Shown here: positions 18,194 through 26,820 of the stretch, piece by piece
Layout: the number at the start of each line of letters is the position of its first letter
Numbering within the stretch: the stretch's first letter is position 1
NCBI RefSeq assembly: GCF_030418295.1
Contig: NZ_JAUHQA010000001.1
Location: 2,418,001-2,482,000, forward strand
Source: Demequina muriae
GTDB taxonomy: Bacteria; Actinomycetota; Actinomycetes; Actinomycetales; Demequinaceae
DNA: 64,000 nt
Direction of reading: 5' to 3'
Translations under genes and position numbers: made by a program
The notes under the pieces: generated by a model
Told to the model about the DNA's origin: nothing
The model's input: the letters and a program-made list of their open reading frames with translations, nothing else
The model's database searches: none

Positions 18194-19399
18194 TCAGTCC
18201 TTGGCGGAGTCCTTGGCGGGCAGGGCGAGCATGCGGTCCAGCGCCACCTTGGCCTCCTCTTGCGTCTGCGGGTCGACGTCGATGCGATTGACCACGTCGC
18301 CGGCAGCGAGCGACTCGAGCGCCCACACCAGGTGGGGGAGGTCGATCCGATTCATGGTCGAGCAGAAGCACACGGTGTCTTCGAGGAAGTGGATGTCCTT
18401 GTCCGGATGCGCGTCCGCGAGCCGGCGCACGAGGTTCAGCTCGGTGCCGATCACCCAGGAGGAGCCGGGCTCTGCCGCGTCCAGGGTCTTGATGATGAAC
18501 TCGGTCGAGCCGACGTAGTCCGCGCGGGTCACGACCTCGTGCGTGCACTCGGGGTGCACCAGCACGTTGATGCCGGGCACGCGCTCGCGAGCGGCCTCGA
18601 CGTTCTCCTTGCGGAACCGGCCGTGCACCGAGCAGTGGCCCTTCCACAGGATCACGCGAGCGCGCTCCAGCTCCTCCGCAGTGTTCCCGCCCAGCGGCTT
18701 GCGGGGGTCGTACACCACGCAGTCCTCGAGGTCGAGACCCAGCTGGAGAACCGCGGTGTTGCGGCCCAGGTGCTGGTCAGGAAGGAACATCACCTTGCCG
18801 TCGCCCGCGACGCCACCCACCTGGTCGAAGGCCCAGCGCATCGCGACCTCGGCGTTGGAGGACGTGCACACGACGCCATTGGTGCGGCCGCAGAACGCCT
18901 TGATGGCGGCGGTGGAGTTCATGTAGGTCACGGGAATGGTGCGGTCGGCGAGGCCGGCCTCGGCCAGCTGATCCCACGCGTCCTCGACCTGGTTGATGTT
19001 GGCCATGTCGGCCATCGAGCATCCCGCCGCCATGTCGGGCAGCACGACCGTCTGCTCATCGCCGGTGAGGATGTCGGCGCTCTCCGCCATGAAGTGCACG
19101 CCGCAGAACACGATGAACTCGGCCTCGGGGCGCGCCGCCGCGTCGCGCGCGAGCTTGAAGGAGTCGCCAGTGACGTCGGCGAACTGGATGACCTCGTCGC
19201 GCTGATAGTGGTGGCCGAGAATGAACACTCGGTCGCCCAGTGTCTCTTTGGCGCGCCGTGCGCGGTCCACGAGGCCAGGGTCGGATGCCGCGGGAAGGTC
19301 GCCGGGACAGTCGACGCCACGCTCGGACAACGGGTCGCGCCGGCCTCCGAGCAGGAGCAGCGCCGGCGACTCGGACGGTTCAGAGAACGTCGTGCTCAT
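18194..19399 (-). CDS. nadA: Quinolinate synthase A
   Basis: A 4Fe-4S enzyme that condenses iminoaspartate with dihydroxyacetone phosphate to quinolinate in NAD synthesis. The 401-residue form has the family blocks LGHHYQRDEV, VFCGVHFMAESA, PDMAAGCSMAD, HPECTHEV and a CFCSTM segment, giving the cluster cysteines. nadB and nadC are not next to it. A weak GAGAAT lies 6 nt before the ATG, so the leaderless start is less certain than elsewhere. It is divergent from the glycerate-kinase-like gene across 39 bp. Confidence 0.96.
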   Translation of the reverse strand: MSTTFSEPSESPALLLLGGRRDPLSERGVDCPGDLPAASDPGLVDRARRAKETLGDRVFILGHHYQRDEVIQFADVTGDSFKLARDAAARPEAEFIVFCGVHFMAESADILTGDEQTVVLPDMAAGCSMADMANINQVEDAWDQLAEAGLADRTIPVTYMNSTAAIKAFCGRTNGVVCTSSNAEVAMRWAFDQVGGVAGDGKVMFLPDQHLGRNTAVLQLGLDLEDCVVYDPRKPLGGNTAEELERARVILWKGHCSVHGRFRKENVEAARERVPGINVLVHPECTHEVVTRADYVGSTEFIIKTLDAAEPGSSWVIGTELNLVRRLADAHPDKDIHFLEDTVCFCSTMNRIDLPHLVWALESLAAGDVVNRIDVDPQTQEEAKVALDRMLALPAKDSAKD

Positions 19400-19438
19400 C
19401 CGGTCATTCTCTCACGCCTGCCACGGCACACTGGAGCC
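19400..19438. promoter_or_regulatory. Divergent leaderless promoters of nadA and the glycerate-kinase-like gene
   Basis: GAGAAT (complement of 19406-19411) and CACACT (19427-19432) each lie 6 nt from the start codon they face. The intergenic gap is 39 bp. Both hexamers lack the first T of TANNNT, so this pair is weaker than the pepA/pyrD and ctaC pairs. Confidence 0.4.
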
Positions 19439-20434
19439 ATGCAGATCGTGGTCCTCACCGAGTCCTGGCCGACCGACGGGGACGCCCCGATGCCGGCGCC
19501 CCAGACGGCCGATGCGGTCGCGGCGGCCTGGGGCGCTTCCGCCCCCCACGCCTCAGTGCAGTGCTTCGCGATCGGCGACGGGGGAGTGCGGAGCGGAGAC
19601 TCCCTGGCGGGCCGCCGCGTCCAGGTGGGTGGGGCCGAAGCGATCGGGGCGGGCCGCTCCGTAGTGCTCGCGCCCACCGGAGGGGAGAAGCGGTGGGAGC
19701 CTCACGCGCTCGCCACGGCGCTGCTGGGCCTCGCGGCCGAGCATGCCGGCTCCCAGCCGGCGCGGACCGTGATCGTGCCGGTCGGTGACGCGTCCCCGGC
19801 AGGCGACGCCACCGATCTGTGGCTCGGCGGCATCGCTCAGATGCGTGCCGGCGTCGCGTCGCTCGACGTCGTGGTCGCGGTCGCATCCCAGCGCCCGCTC
19901 CTGGGCTTCCACGGCATGAGCGCGGCGCTGCGCGACGGCCGTGAGGTGGATGAGGCGATCAGCCTCGCGGCACAGGCACAGGAGGACCGCTGGGCCGCGA
20001 TCGCGCGGGACGCCGATGCGATCGCGAGCGTTCCGTCTCTGCTGGGCTCGTCTCGCCTCTCGGACCTGCCAGGCACCGGCGCCGCCGGCGGACTCGCCTA
20101 TGCGCTGGGCGCCATCGGGGCGCGGATCGTGCCGGGCGCGCCGCTGATGGCCACGCTCACGGGCGCGGACGAGGCGGCGGCCACTGCCGACCTCGTCGTG
20201 GCGGTCGTGCCAGGCCTCGAGCCGCGCTCGCTCGATGACGGAGCCGTCCCGGCGGCCGCGTCGCTCGCCGCCCGCCGGGGACTGCCCGCGATCGTCATCG
20301 CCCCCGAGTCGCGCATCGGTCGGCGTGACCTCATGAATGCGGGCCTGGCCGCCGCGCATGAGGGGGGACGCGGCGTCGACGGCCTCACCGCCGCGGTGCG
20401 GCGTGTCGCTCAGACGTGGACGCCGCGACGCTGA
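19439..20434 (+). CDS. Glycerate kinase family protein
   Basis: A 331-residue protein of the bacterial glycerate kinase (GckA/GlxK) superfamily. The best-matched region is the C-terminal GTGAAGGLAYALGAIGARIVPGA, followed by TGADEAAATADLVV and RRGLPAIVIAPE. The N-terminal half (VLTESWPTDGDAPMPAPQTADAV) is poorly conserved, and the usual serine/lysine phosphate loop is not obvious. It holds a single lysine (GGEKRW). Enzyme activity is therefore uncertain. The same neighbour beside erpA and ctaC occurs in mycobacteria (Rv2205c). Confidence 0.75.
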   Translation: MQIVVLTESWPTDGDAPMPAPQTADAVAAAWGASAPHASVQCFAIGDGGVRSGDSLAGRRVQVGGAEAIGAGRSVVLAPTGGEKRWEPHALATALLGLAAEHAGSQPARTVIVPVGDASPAGDATDLWLGGIAQMRAGVASLDVVVAVASQRPLLGFHGMSAALRDGREVDEAISLAAQAQEDRWAAIARDADAIASVPSLLGSSRLSDLPGTGAAGGLAYALGAIGARIVPGAPLMATLTGADEAAATADLVVAVVPGLEPRSLDDGAVPAAASLAARRGLPAIVIAPESRIGRRDLMNAGLAAAHEGGRGVDGLTAAVRRVAQTWTPRR

Positions 20435-20527
20435 ACCCGACGTGGTGTGCCAGTCGCGGCGTGGGGTCGTGCTGCGGTTGCCGACAGGCGTACCCTGGTA
20501 GTCAGAATCTACGAAAGGAGGCCGCAT

Positions 20528-20881
20528 ATGACTGATACTGCGACCGAGGCTGTCACTCACGGAGTCGTCATCACCGATGCGGCGGCTGGCAAGGTGAAGA
20601 GTCTGCTGGAGCAGGAGGGTCGAGATGACCTTCGCCTGCGACTGGCAGTGCAGCCCGGAGGATGCTCCGGACTCATCTACCAGCTGTACTTCGACGAGCG
20701 CATGCTCGACGGTGACGTGACGCGCGACTTCGACGGCGTGCAGGTCGTTGTCGACAAGATGTCGGTGCCGTACCTCGACGGTGCGACCATCGACTTTGCC
20801 GACACGATCGAGAAGCAGGGTTTCACCATCGACAACCCGAACGCCGCGAGCTCCTGCGCATGTGGAGACTCCTTCAGCTGA
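20528..20881 (+). CDS. erpA: A-type iron-sulfur carrier protein (HesB/IscA/ErpA family)
   Basis: A 117-residue cytosolic protein that delivers Fe-S clusters. The three conserved cysteines are present in VQPGGCSGLIYQL and SSCACGDSFS. The ATG at 20528 follows a strong AAAGGAGG, so unlike its neighbours this gene is leadered. Likely clients encoded here are LipA, NadA and the Rieske protein. It is convergent with the desulfurase-like gene across 80 bp. Confidence 0.95.
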   Translation: MTDTATEAVTHGVVITDAAAGKVKSLLEQEGRDDLRLRLAVQPGGCSGLIYQLYFDERMLDGDVTRDFDGVQVVVDKMSVPYLDGATIDFADTIEKQGFTIDNPNAASSCACGDSFS

Positions 20882-20961
20882 ATTGACGCTTCTCGCCGAC
20901 GGGCGGCGCTGGCCTCACGGCCGCGCCGCCCGTTCGCGTCTCCGCCGGCAATCTGCTCGGG

Positions 20962-22083
20962 TCAGTCGGCCGTCATCGTGCGGCGCACGTCCTCGAGCAC
21001 TCGCGGCAGCGTGGCGATGAACCGCGCCACGTCCTCGTCCGCCACCCCGGGGTGAAGGCCGATGCGCAGATTGCCGTGGGTGAGCGCGCCCATCGCCGCG
21101 AGCACGTGGCTGGGTTCGAAGGCTGCGGTGCCGCATGCCGATCCGGATCCCACCGCGAACCCCTCGCGGTCGAGCCGTGTCACCACTGGCTCGCCATCGA
21201 GGTAGAGGAACGCCGCCGTGAGCAGGTGGGGCACGCGGGCATCGGCATCGCCGACGACGGTGACGCCCTCGAGCCCGGCCAGACCCGCGCGAATCCGGTC
21301 CGTGAGAGCGGTGAGGCGCGCCCGGTTGGTCTCGTACGCCTCGCGACGTTCCTGCAGCGCGACGGCGGAGGCGAGCGCGAGGGGGATCGACACGCCTCCG
21401 GGCGCCCATCCCTCTCCGGGCCAGGCGGCGAGCCAGCGCGTGCGCGGACGGGTCGCGAGAACGCCCAGCCCCGCAGGCGCGCCCCAGTCGGCGGGATCCG
21501 CGAGCAGCGCGTCCCACTCTGTCGGGGGGTCAAGGTGGCCGATGCTGGCGCTCGCATCCACGATCAGCGGCACCTCGGCACGGCGGGTGATCGCCGCCAC
21601 CTCGTCCATGTGCTGGACGGTCCCGATCTCCTGATTCGCGTGCTGGATGAGCGCCAGGGCGGTGGCAGGGTGGCTCACGCGTGCCTCGAGTTCGTCGAGG
21701 TTCACGTGGCCCGCATCGTCGACGGGTATCCGGTCGACCGCGTCTGGCGCCGTGTGATCGGCTGCGTCGAGGATGGCCTGCCGCTCGATGGCGGAGACGA
21801 CGATGCGCTCCCGACCACGACGGGCCCGGAACACGCCGGCGGTGACGCGCTCGGCCGCGACGTGCGCGGACGGCAGGAAGTGGAGGTGCGCCGCATCGGC
21901 CCCGATTGCGTCGGCGATCGCCTCGCGGGCGCCGTCGAGCACGGCCCGTGCACGACGTGACTCGTTGGTGAGGCGAGTGGGATCGGCCCAGCCATCTGCG
22001 ACCCCGGCGAGGAGCGCATCGGCCGTCCGGCGGGTGACCGGAGCCCGCCCGCCGGCATCGAGGAACACCCGAGTTGCTGGCAT
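20962..22083 (-). CDS. Cysteine-desulfurase-fold protein without lysine (probable pseudoenzyme)
   Basis: The 373-residue protein follows the class V aminotransferase/NifS fold: FLDAGGRAPV at the start, ANQEIGTVQ, VDASASIG, and the cysteine loop GSGSACGT (Cys317, the only cysteine). The residues that hold PLP are gone. The SxHK segment reads PADWGAP with Asp199 in the lysine position, Gln is Ala179, and the ring-stacking His is Arg101. There is no lysine anywhere, so no PLP Schiff base can form. Start 22083 is 6 nt after TACCGT (complement of 22090-22095). The ancestral role was sulfur transfer; the present role is unknown. Confidence 0.8.
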   Translation of the reverse strand: MPATRVFLDAGGRAPVTRRTADALLAGVADGWADPTRLTNESRRARAVLDGAREAIADAIGADAAHLHFLPSAHVAAERVTAGVFRARRGRERIVVSAIERQAILDAADHTAPDAVDRIPVDDAGHVNLDELEARVSHPATALALIQHANQEIGTVQHMDEVAAITRRAEVPLIVDASASIGHLDPPTEWDALLADPADWGAPAGLGVLATRPRTRWLAAWPGEGWAPGGVSIPLALASAVALQERREAYETNRARLTALTDRIRAGLAGLEGVTVVGDADARVPHLLTAAFLYLDGEPVVTRLDREGFAVGSGSACGTAAFEPSHVLAAMGALTHGNLRIGLHPGVADEDVARFIATLPRVLEDVRRTMTAD

Positions 22084-22115
22084 ACGCCCACGGTATCGCG
22101 CGCTAGACTGACCGG
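22084..22115. promoter_or_regulatory. 32-bp divergent leaderless promoter region of ctaC and the desulfurase-like gene
   Basis: TACCGT (complement of 22090-22095) precedes the desulfurase-like ATG by 6 nt, and TAGACT (22104-22109) precedes the ctaC GTG by 6 nt. The two -10 elements are separated by only 8 bp, so the polymerases would compete for the same DNA. Confidence 0.65.
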
Positions 22116-22985
22116 GTGTCCAAGAAGCCACTCTCTGCCATGCCCCGGAAGGCCCTGACTGGCGCCGCGATAGCGGGCGCGATGGCCCTGCTCGCAGGCT
22201 GCTCTCAGGGCATCGAGAACGGGGCCTTGCCGTCCACTCCTGACATCACGAACCAGACCGGAACGGTCATCACGCTGTGGAACGGTTCGTGGATCGCGGC
22301 ACTCGCCGTCGGAGTGCTGACCTGGGGTCTGATCCTCTGGTGCGTCGCGGTCTACCGCAAGCGCAAGGACGACCACAAGCTCCCGGTGCAGAACCGCGTG
22401 CACCTGCCGCTCGAGCTGATGTACACCGCGCTGCCGCTGATGGCCATCGCCGTGCTGTTCAAGTACACCGCGGAGGACATCGGCGAGCTGACGTCCCTCG
22501 ACGCCGAGCCGGACCTCGAGATCCAAGTGGTCGGCAAGCAGTGGAGCTGGGACTTCAACTATCTCAGCGACGACGTGTACGACCCGGGCGTGCAGGCCAC
22601 TCTGACAGGCGAGGAGGGTGTCGAGGCGACGCTGCCGACCCTGTACCTGCCTGTCGATGAGACGGTGCACTTCTACCTCGATTCGCGCGACGTGATCCAC
22701 TCGTTCTGGATCCCCGCGTTCCTCTACAAGGAGGACACGGTCCCGGGGCGCACGAACGAATGGCAGGTCACTCCGACCGAGATCGGCACGTACCAGGGCA
22801 AGTGCGCGGAGCTCTGCGGTGAGTATCACGCATCGATGCTCTTCAACGTCGAGGTCGTGGAGCGCGCGGAGTACGACGCATACATGGAGGACCTGCGCGC
22901 GAGGGGCTACGAGGGCGAACTCGGCCTCGAGTACAGCCGCGACCAGGTCGTGGAACTGACGACGGACCACGGGGAGACCGAGTAA
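22116..22985 (+). CDS. ctaC: Cytochrome c oxidase subunit II (CuA subunit, lipoprotein)
   Basis: Takes electrons from the cytochrome bcc complex into the aa3 oxidase. The 289-residue precursor has a lipoprotein signal ending LLAGC (Cys near 29), two membrane helices near 55-75 and 95-115, and the CuA cupredoxin domain. [21 protein letters not shown] and [12 protein letters not shown] carry the CuA ligands. The GTG start is leaderless by position. Its stop codon overlaps the ctaD start (TAATG), so subunits II and I are translationally coupled. Confidence 0.97.
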   Translation: MSKKPLSAMPRKALTGAAIAGAMALLAGCSQGIENGALPSTPDITNQTGTVITLWNGSWIAALAVGVLTWGLILWCVAVYRKRKDDHKLPVQNRVHLPLELMYTALPLMAIAVLFKYTAEDIGELTSLDAEPDLEIQVVGKQWSWDFNYLSDDVYDPGVQATLTGEEGVEATLPTLYLPVDETVHFYLDSRDVIHSFWIPAFLYKEDTVPGRTNEWQVTPTEIGTYQGKCAELCGEYHASMLFNVEVVERAEYDAYMEDLRARGYEGELGLEYSRDQVVELTTDHGETE

Positions 22986-24742
22986 TGGCAACCGCCGACT
23001 ACGCCGACGACCGCCACGAGCCCGCCGGTGTGGCGATTCCTGCCGCGCCGTCGCGCTCCGGCTCCATCGCGGTGAAGTGGATCACCTCGACCGACCACAA
23101 GACCATCGGGTACATGTACCTGATCACGTCGTTCATCTTCTTCATCATCGGCGGCGTGATGGCGCTGGTGATCCGCGCCGAGCTGTTCGAGCCCGGCATG
23201 CAGATCGTGCAGTCCGCCGAGCAGTACAACCAGCTGTTCACGATGCACGGCACGATCATGCTGCTGCTGTTCGCGACGCCGCTCTTCGCAGGCTTCGCGA
23301 ACGTCATCGTGCCGCTGCAGATCGGCTCGCCCGATGTCGCGTTCCCGCGACTGAACATGTTCGCCTACTGGCTGTACCTGTTCGGTGGCCTCATCGCCTC
23401 CGCCGGCTTCTTCACGCCCCAAGGGGCTGCATCGTTCGGGTGGTTCGCGTATGCGCCGCTGTCGAACGCCGTGTACTCGCCCGGAGTGGGTGGCAACCTG
23501 TGGGTCTTCGGCCTCGCGCTGGCGGGCTTCGGAACGATCCTGGGCTCCGTGAACTTCATCACCACCATTGTCACGATGCGCGCGCCCGGCATGACGATGT
23601 TCCGGATGCCCATCTTCACGTGGAACATCCTCGTGACCTCGATGCTCGTGCTGCTCGCGTTCCCCCCGCTGGCCTCGGCGCTGTTCGCACTGGGATCCGA
23701 CCGCGTGCTCGACTCCCAGGTGTTCAACCCCGAGAACGGGGGAGCGATCCTGTGGCAGCACCTGTTCTGGTTCTTCGGGCACCCCGAGGTGTACATCATC
23801 GCGCTGCCGTTCTTCGGCATCGTGTCCGAGATCCTGCCCGTATTCTCCCGAAAGCCGCTGTTCGGCTACCACGGCCTCGTCTATGCGACGATCGCGATCG
23901 CGGCGCTGTCCGTGACCGTGTGGGCGCACCACATGTACGTCACGGGCGCCGTGCTGCTGCCGTTCTTCGCGTTCATGACCATGCTCATCGCGGTGCCCAC
24001 CGGAGTGAAGTTCTTCAACTGGATCGGCACGATGTGGCGCGGCAAGCTCACCTTCGAGACGCCGATGCTGTGGTCGATCGGCTTCCTCATCACCTTCCTG
24101 TTCGGCGGCCTGACGGGCGTGATCCTGTCCTCCCCGCCGCTCGACTTCCCGGTCTCCGACTCCTACTTCGTGGTCGCTCACTTCCACTACGTGGTGTTCG
24201 GCACCGTGGTCTTCGCGATGTTCGCGGGCTTCTACTTCTGGTGGCCCAAGTTCACGGGCAAGATGCTGAACGAGCGGTGGGGCAAGCTCCACTTCTGGCT
24301 GCTGTTCATCGGCTTCCACACCACGTTCCTCATCCAGCACTGGCTGGGTGCGAGCGGCATGCCGCGACGGTACGTCGACTACCTGCCGGAGGACGGCTTC
24401 ACGTGGATGAACCAGGTGTCCACGGTGGGAGCCGTGATCCTCGCGCTGTCCACGCTGCCGTTCCTCTGGAACGTCTACATCACGACCAAGCGCGCCCCCA
24501 AGGTGACCGTCGACGACCCGTGGGGCTACGGCAACTCGCTCGAATGGGCGACCAGCTGCCCGCCCCCGCGCCACAACTTCACCTCCATGCCCCGCATCCG
24601 CTCGGAGCGTCCCGCCTTCGACCTGCACCACCCTGAGGCCGCAGCTCGGGACCACCACGCCGCCTACGACTCCGGCAGCGATCACGCCCCCGTCGCGGCA
24701 GGCGACAACCACGCTCACACCGCGTCCGACAAGGAGAGCTGA
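22985..24742 (+). CDS. ctaD: Cytochrome c oxidase subunit I
   Basis: The 585-residue catalytic subunit reduces oxygen at the heme a3-CuB centre. Twelve hydrophobic segments are present. Ligands are in HGTIMLLLF (heme a), HPEVYI with the His-Tyr crosslink pair, HHMYVTG (CuB), and HFHYVVFG (hemes). [13 protein letters not shown] and the [11 protein letters not shown] tail are typical of actinobacteria. The last 35 residues are unusually His-rich, which could bind metal; that is an inference. It shares one base with the ctaC stop and is followed 3 bp later by ctaF. Confidence 0.98.
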   Translation: MATADYADDRHEPAGVAIPAAPSRSGSIAVKWITSTDHKTIGYMYLITSFIFFIIGGVMALVIRAELFEPGMQIVQSAEQYNQLFTMHGTIMLLLFATPLFAGFANVIVPLQIGSPDVAFPRLNMFAYWLYLFGGLIASAGFFTPQGAASFGWFAYAPLSNAVYSPGVGGNLWVFGLALAGFGTILGSVNFITTIVTMRAPGMTMFRMPIFTWNILVTSMLVLLAFPPLASALFALGSDRVLDSQVFNPENGGAILWQHLFWFFGHPEVYIIALPFFGIVSEILPVFSRKPLFGYHGLVYATIAIAALSVTVWAHHMYVTGAVLLPFFAFMTMLIAVPTGVKFFNWIGTMWRGKLTFETPMLWSIGFLITFLFGGLTGVILSSPPLDFPVSDSYFVVAHFHYVVFGTVVFAMFAGFYFWWPKFTGKMLNERWGKLHFWLLFIGFHTTFLIQHWLGASGMPRRYVDYLPEDGFTWMNQVSTVGAVILALSTLPFLWNVYITTKRAPKVTVDDPWGYGNSLEWATSCPPPRHNFTSMPRIRSERPAFDLHHPEAAARDHHAAYDSGSDHAPVAAGDNHAHTASDKES

Positions 24743-24745
24743 CCG

Positions 24746-25147
24746 ATGCGACTCGAATCCAACGTCTTCTGGATCCCGTCCATCTTCTTCTTCCTCGCGG
24801 GGACGCTCTACGGCATCTTCACGAGCTGGTCCGAGTGGGTCGGCATCGTGGCGATCCTCCTCACCGGCGGCATGTTCATCATGATCGGCATCTACTTCAA
24901 GATGCTCGAGAAGCGTCATGGGCGCCGTCCCGAGGACGATGAGGACGCACATATCTCCGAGCTCGCGGGTTCGCAGGGCGTGTACGCGCCGTGGAGCTGG
25001 TGGCCGCTCGTGATTGCGCTCGGGTCAGCGTTGGCGTTCGTGGCGATGGCGGTGGGCTGGTGGATCATGGTGCCGGCCGTGATCATCGGCTCGGTGGGCC
25101 TGGTGGGCTGGGTCTTCGAGTTCTCGACGGGCCGTCACGCGCACTGA
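24746..25147 (+). CDS. ctaF: Cytochrome c oxidase subunit IV (actinobacterial type)
   Basis: A 133-residue membrane protein with two N-terminal helices (FWIPSIFFFLAGTLYGIF; EWVGIVAILLTGGMFIMIG). A conserved charged loop follows (KRHGRRPEDDEDAHISELAGSQGVYAPWSWWP), then two more helices. This matches the small subunit of the actinobacterial bcc-aa3 supercomplex. It is the third gene of the ctaC-ctaD-ctaF operon. Confidence 0.93.
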   Translation: MRLESNVFWIPSIFFFLAGTLYGIFTSWSEWVGIVAILLTGGMFIMIGIYFKMLEKRHGRRPEDDEDAHISELAGSQGVYAPWSWWPLVIALGSALAFVAMAVGWWIMVPAVIIGSVGLVGWVFEFSTGRHAH

Positions 25148-25158
25148 CGGACGCATCC

Positions 25159-25887
25159 TCACTCCTCGGAGTCGATGGCCTTCCCGGCGACCGACACGAG
25201 CCGTGAGACCACGACGGCGATGAACAGCACGCCGATGACTCCCTCGAACGAGAACAGCGACCGTGCCCAGGCAGAGACGGGCGTGACGTCGCCGAATCCC
25301 AATGCGGAGAGGGTGACGAAGCTCCCGTAGAGCAGGCTCTGCCATGGCAGAGGCACCACGGTGATCGTGGGATCCGCGAAGCTGCCAGGGGACGCGATCT
25401 CGATGAGCGCTGCCGCGGCGCCGAAGACGCCGCCCATCATCAGGAACCCGCATACCGCCATGAGCAGCAGGTCGATGCCGTTGGCGCGCTCTGGCGGTTC
25501 CAGGAGCGCAAAGATCAGCACCGCGAGCAGACCGAGCTGCAAGAGGCCGATGCCCGCGAGCATCGCGGACAGTGCGTGGTCGCTGTCCGGCGACACGACG
25601 AACCAGGCGCCGCCGATCACCATCAGCACGGACAGTGGCACGAACACGCCGTACCGGCGCGGATGGGCGAGGGCGACACGAATCGCGAAGGCGATGACCC
25701 CGACGTAGAGCAGGAGGTACACGGCCATCCACCCATCACCGCCGTCGGTGATGGGATAGGCGAACTGGATCAGCACCAGGCTGGCGAGCAGCAGCCAGAC
25801 GGCGGAGCGGCGTTCGAGCGGGTGGCGTCGGCGGTGATCGCCTGATGCATCGCCGCTGGTGGCCCCCGGATCCGGTGCTGGTGTCAT
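25159..25887 (-). CDS. Potassium-channel-type membrane protein
   Basis: A 242-residue protein with about six hydrophobic segments. Between the last two is a pore loop, TLSALGFGDVTPVS, a GFGD version of the potassium selectivity filter preceded by a short pore helix. No cytoplasmic RCK domain follows. The short C-terminus ends just after the last helix. The ATG at 25887 lies 7 nt after a TAGCGT element; in-frame sequence further upstream is Arg/Pro-rich and looks non-coding. It is convergent with ctaF (gap 11 bp). Confidence 0.82.
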   Translation of the reverse strand: MTPAPDPGATSGDASGDHRRRHPLERRSAVWLLLASLVLIQFAYPITDGGDGWMAVYLLLYVGVIAFAIRVALAHPRRYGVFVPLSVLMVIGGAWFVVSPDSDHALSAMLAGIGLLQLGLLAVLIFALLEPPERANGIDLLLMAVCGFLMMGGVFGAAAALIEIASPGSFADPTITVVPLPWQSLLYGSFVTLSALGFGDVTPVSAWARSLFSFEGVIGVLFIAVVVSRLVSVAGKAIDSEE

Positions 25888-25929
25888 GGGCTCCACGCTA
25901 CCGGCGAGGCGCGTGCACGGTGCGAGACG

Positions 25930-25969
25930 CACGAAGGGCGGGCACCCTGGAGGATGCCCGCCCTTCGTG
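25930..25969. terminator. Perfect 15-bp hairpin downstream of sodA
   Basis: The arms 25930-25944 and 25955-25969 are perfectly complementary over 15 bp with a 10-nt loop. The hairpin lies 17 bp past the sodA stop on the minus strand and upstream of the channel gene, insulating the two. Confidence 0.88.
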
Positions 25970-25985
25970 TGTTCGCGCCAGTGCG

Positions 25986-26606
25986 CTACTTGACGATCAG
26001 ACCCTGCGTCGCCGATGCGGTGGCGAAGCGGTGCTGGACGTTCGCCCAGTCGACGACGTTCCACCATGCCTTGACGTAGTCCGCCTTGACGTTGCGGTAC
26101 TGGAGGTAGAAGGCGTGCTCCCACATGTCGAGCATCAGCAGGGGGATGAGGCCCACGGGCACGTTGCCCTGCTGGTCGTAGAGCTGGACGATGACGAGCT
26201 TCTTGCCGATCGTGTCCCACGCAAGGATCGACCAGCCGGAGCCCATGATGGTCATCGCGTTGTGGGTGAAGTGCGCCCGGAACTTGTCGAACGAGCCGAA
26301 GTTCTCGTCGATCGCCGCGGCGAGCTCACCGGTGGGCTTGTCGCCGCCGTCGGGGGACATGTTGGTCCAGAACACCGAGTGGTTGATGTGCCCGCCCAGG
26401 TTGAACGCGAGCGCCTTCTCGAGACCCGCGATGGGGCCGAAGTCGTCATTGTCACGAGCGGCGGCCATCTTCTCGAGCGCGGTGTTCGCGCCCGCGACGT
26501 AGGCCGCGTGGTGCTTCGAGTGATGCAGTTCCATGATCTCGCCCGCGATGTGCGGGTCGAGAGCGCCATAGTCGTATGAGAGGTCCGGCAGCGTGTAGTC
26601 AGCCAT
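25986..26606 (-). CDS. sodA: Superoxide dismutase (Mn/Fe family)
   Basis: A 206-residue enzyme that dismutates superoxide. Metal ligands are visible in order: the His of [13 protein letters not shown], the His of NHSVFW, the Asp of [12 protein letters not shown] and the His in the same block. [10 protein letters not shown] is the usual dimer and active-site region. No signal peptide is present. AGGAGG lies 5 nt before the ATG, and a TAGGCT -10-like element (complement of 26668-26673) gives a leader of about 55 nt. It sits between the oxidase and bc1 genes. Confidence 0.96.
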   Translation of the reverse strand: MADYTLPDLSYDYGALDPHIAGEIMELHHSKHHAAYVAGANTALEKMAAARDNDDFGPIAGLEKALAFNLGGHINHSVFWTNMSPDGGDKPTGELAAAIDENFGSFDKFRAHFTHNAMTIMGSGWSILAWDTIGKKLVIVQLYDQQGNVPVGLIPLLMLDMWEHAFYLQYRNVKADYVKAWWNVVDWANVQHRFATASATQGLIVK

Positions 26607-26769
26607 ACTTCCTCCTGCGTTGGGCGCGGCGTCGTGCGCCGCGCGCGGTTTCCGGGGTGTCCCCTTCAGCCTATCGCCGTGGGATGTTCCCGCAGCGGTG
26701 GGCCGTGTGCGTGTCAACACCGCGACGTGCCTGCGGATTCCCTGGAGAGACCGCTGCGCCGGAGACGCA

Positions 26770-26804
26770 CGAAGGCCGGCCCCCTCGCAGGGAGCCGGCC
26801 TTCG
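26770..26804. terminator. Hairpin downstream of qcrB
   Basis: CGAAGGCCGGC (26770-26780) pairs perfectly with GCCGGCCTTCG (26794-26804). It lies 17 bp past the qcrB stop on the minus strand and ends the ctaE-qcrC-qcrA-qcrB transcript before sodA. Confidence 0.85.
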
Positions 26805-26820
26805 AACGTCGGTGCGTCGA

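Noticed and set aside
20962..22083. Annotation as a working cysteine desulfurase
   Set aside because: The overall fold matches, but the PLP lysine, histidine and glutamine are all replaced and no lysine exists in the protein.
22907..24952. A 681-codon minus-strand frame opposite ctaD
   Set aside because: Antisense to cytochrome oxidase subunit I, with a His/Glu/Arg-biased product and no start context; a shadow of strong third-position GC bias.
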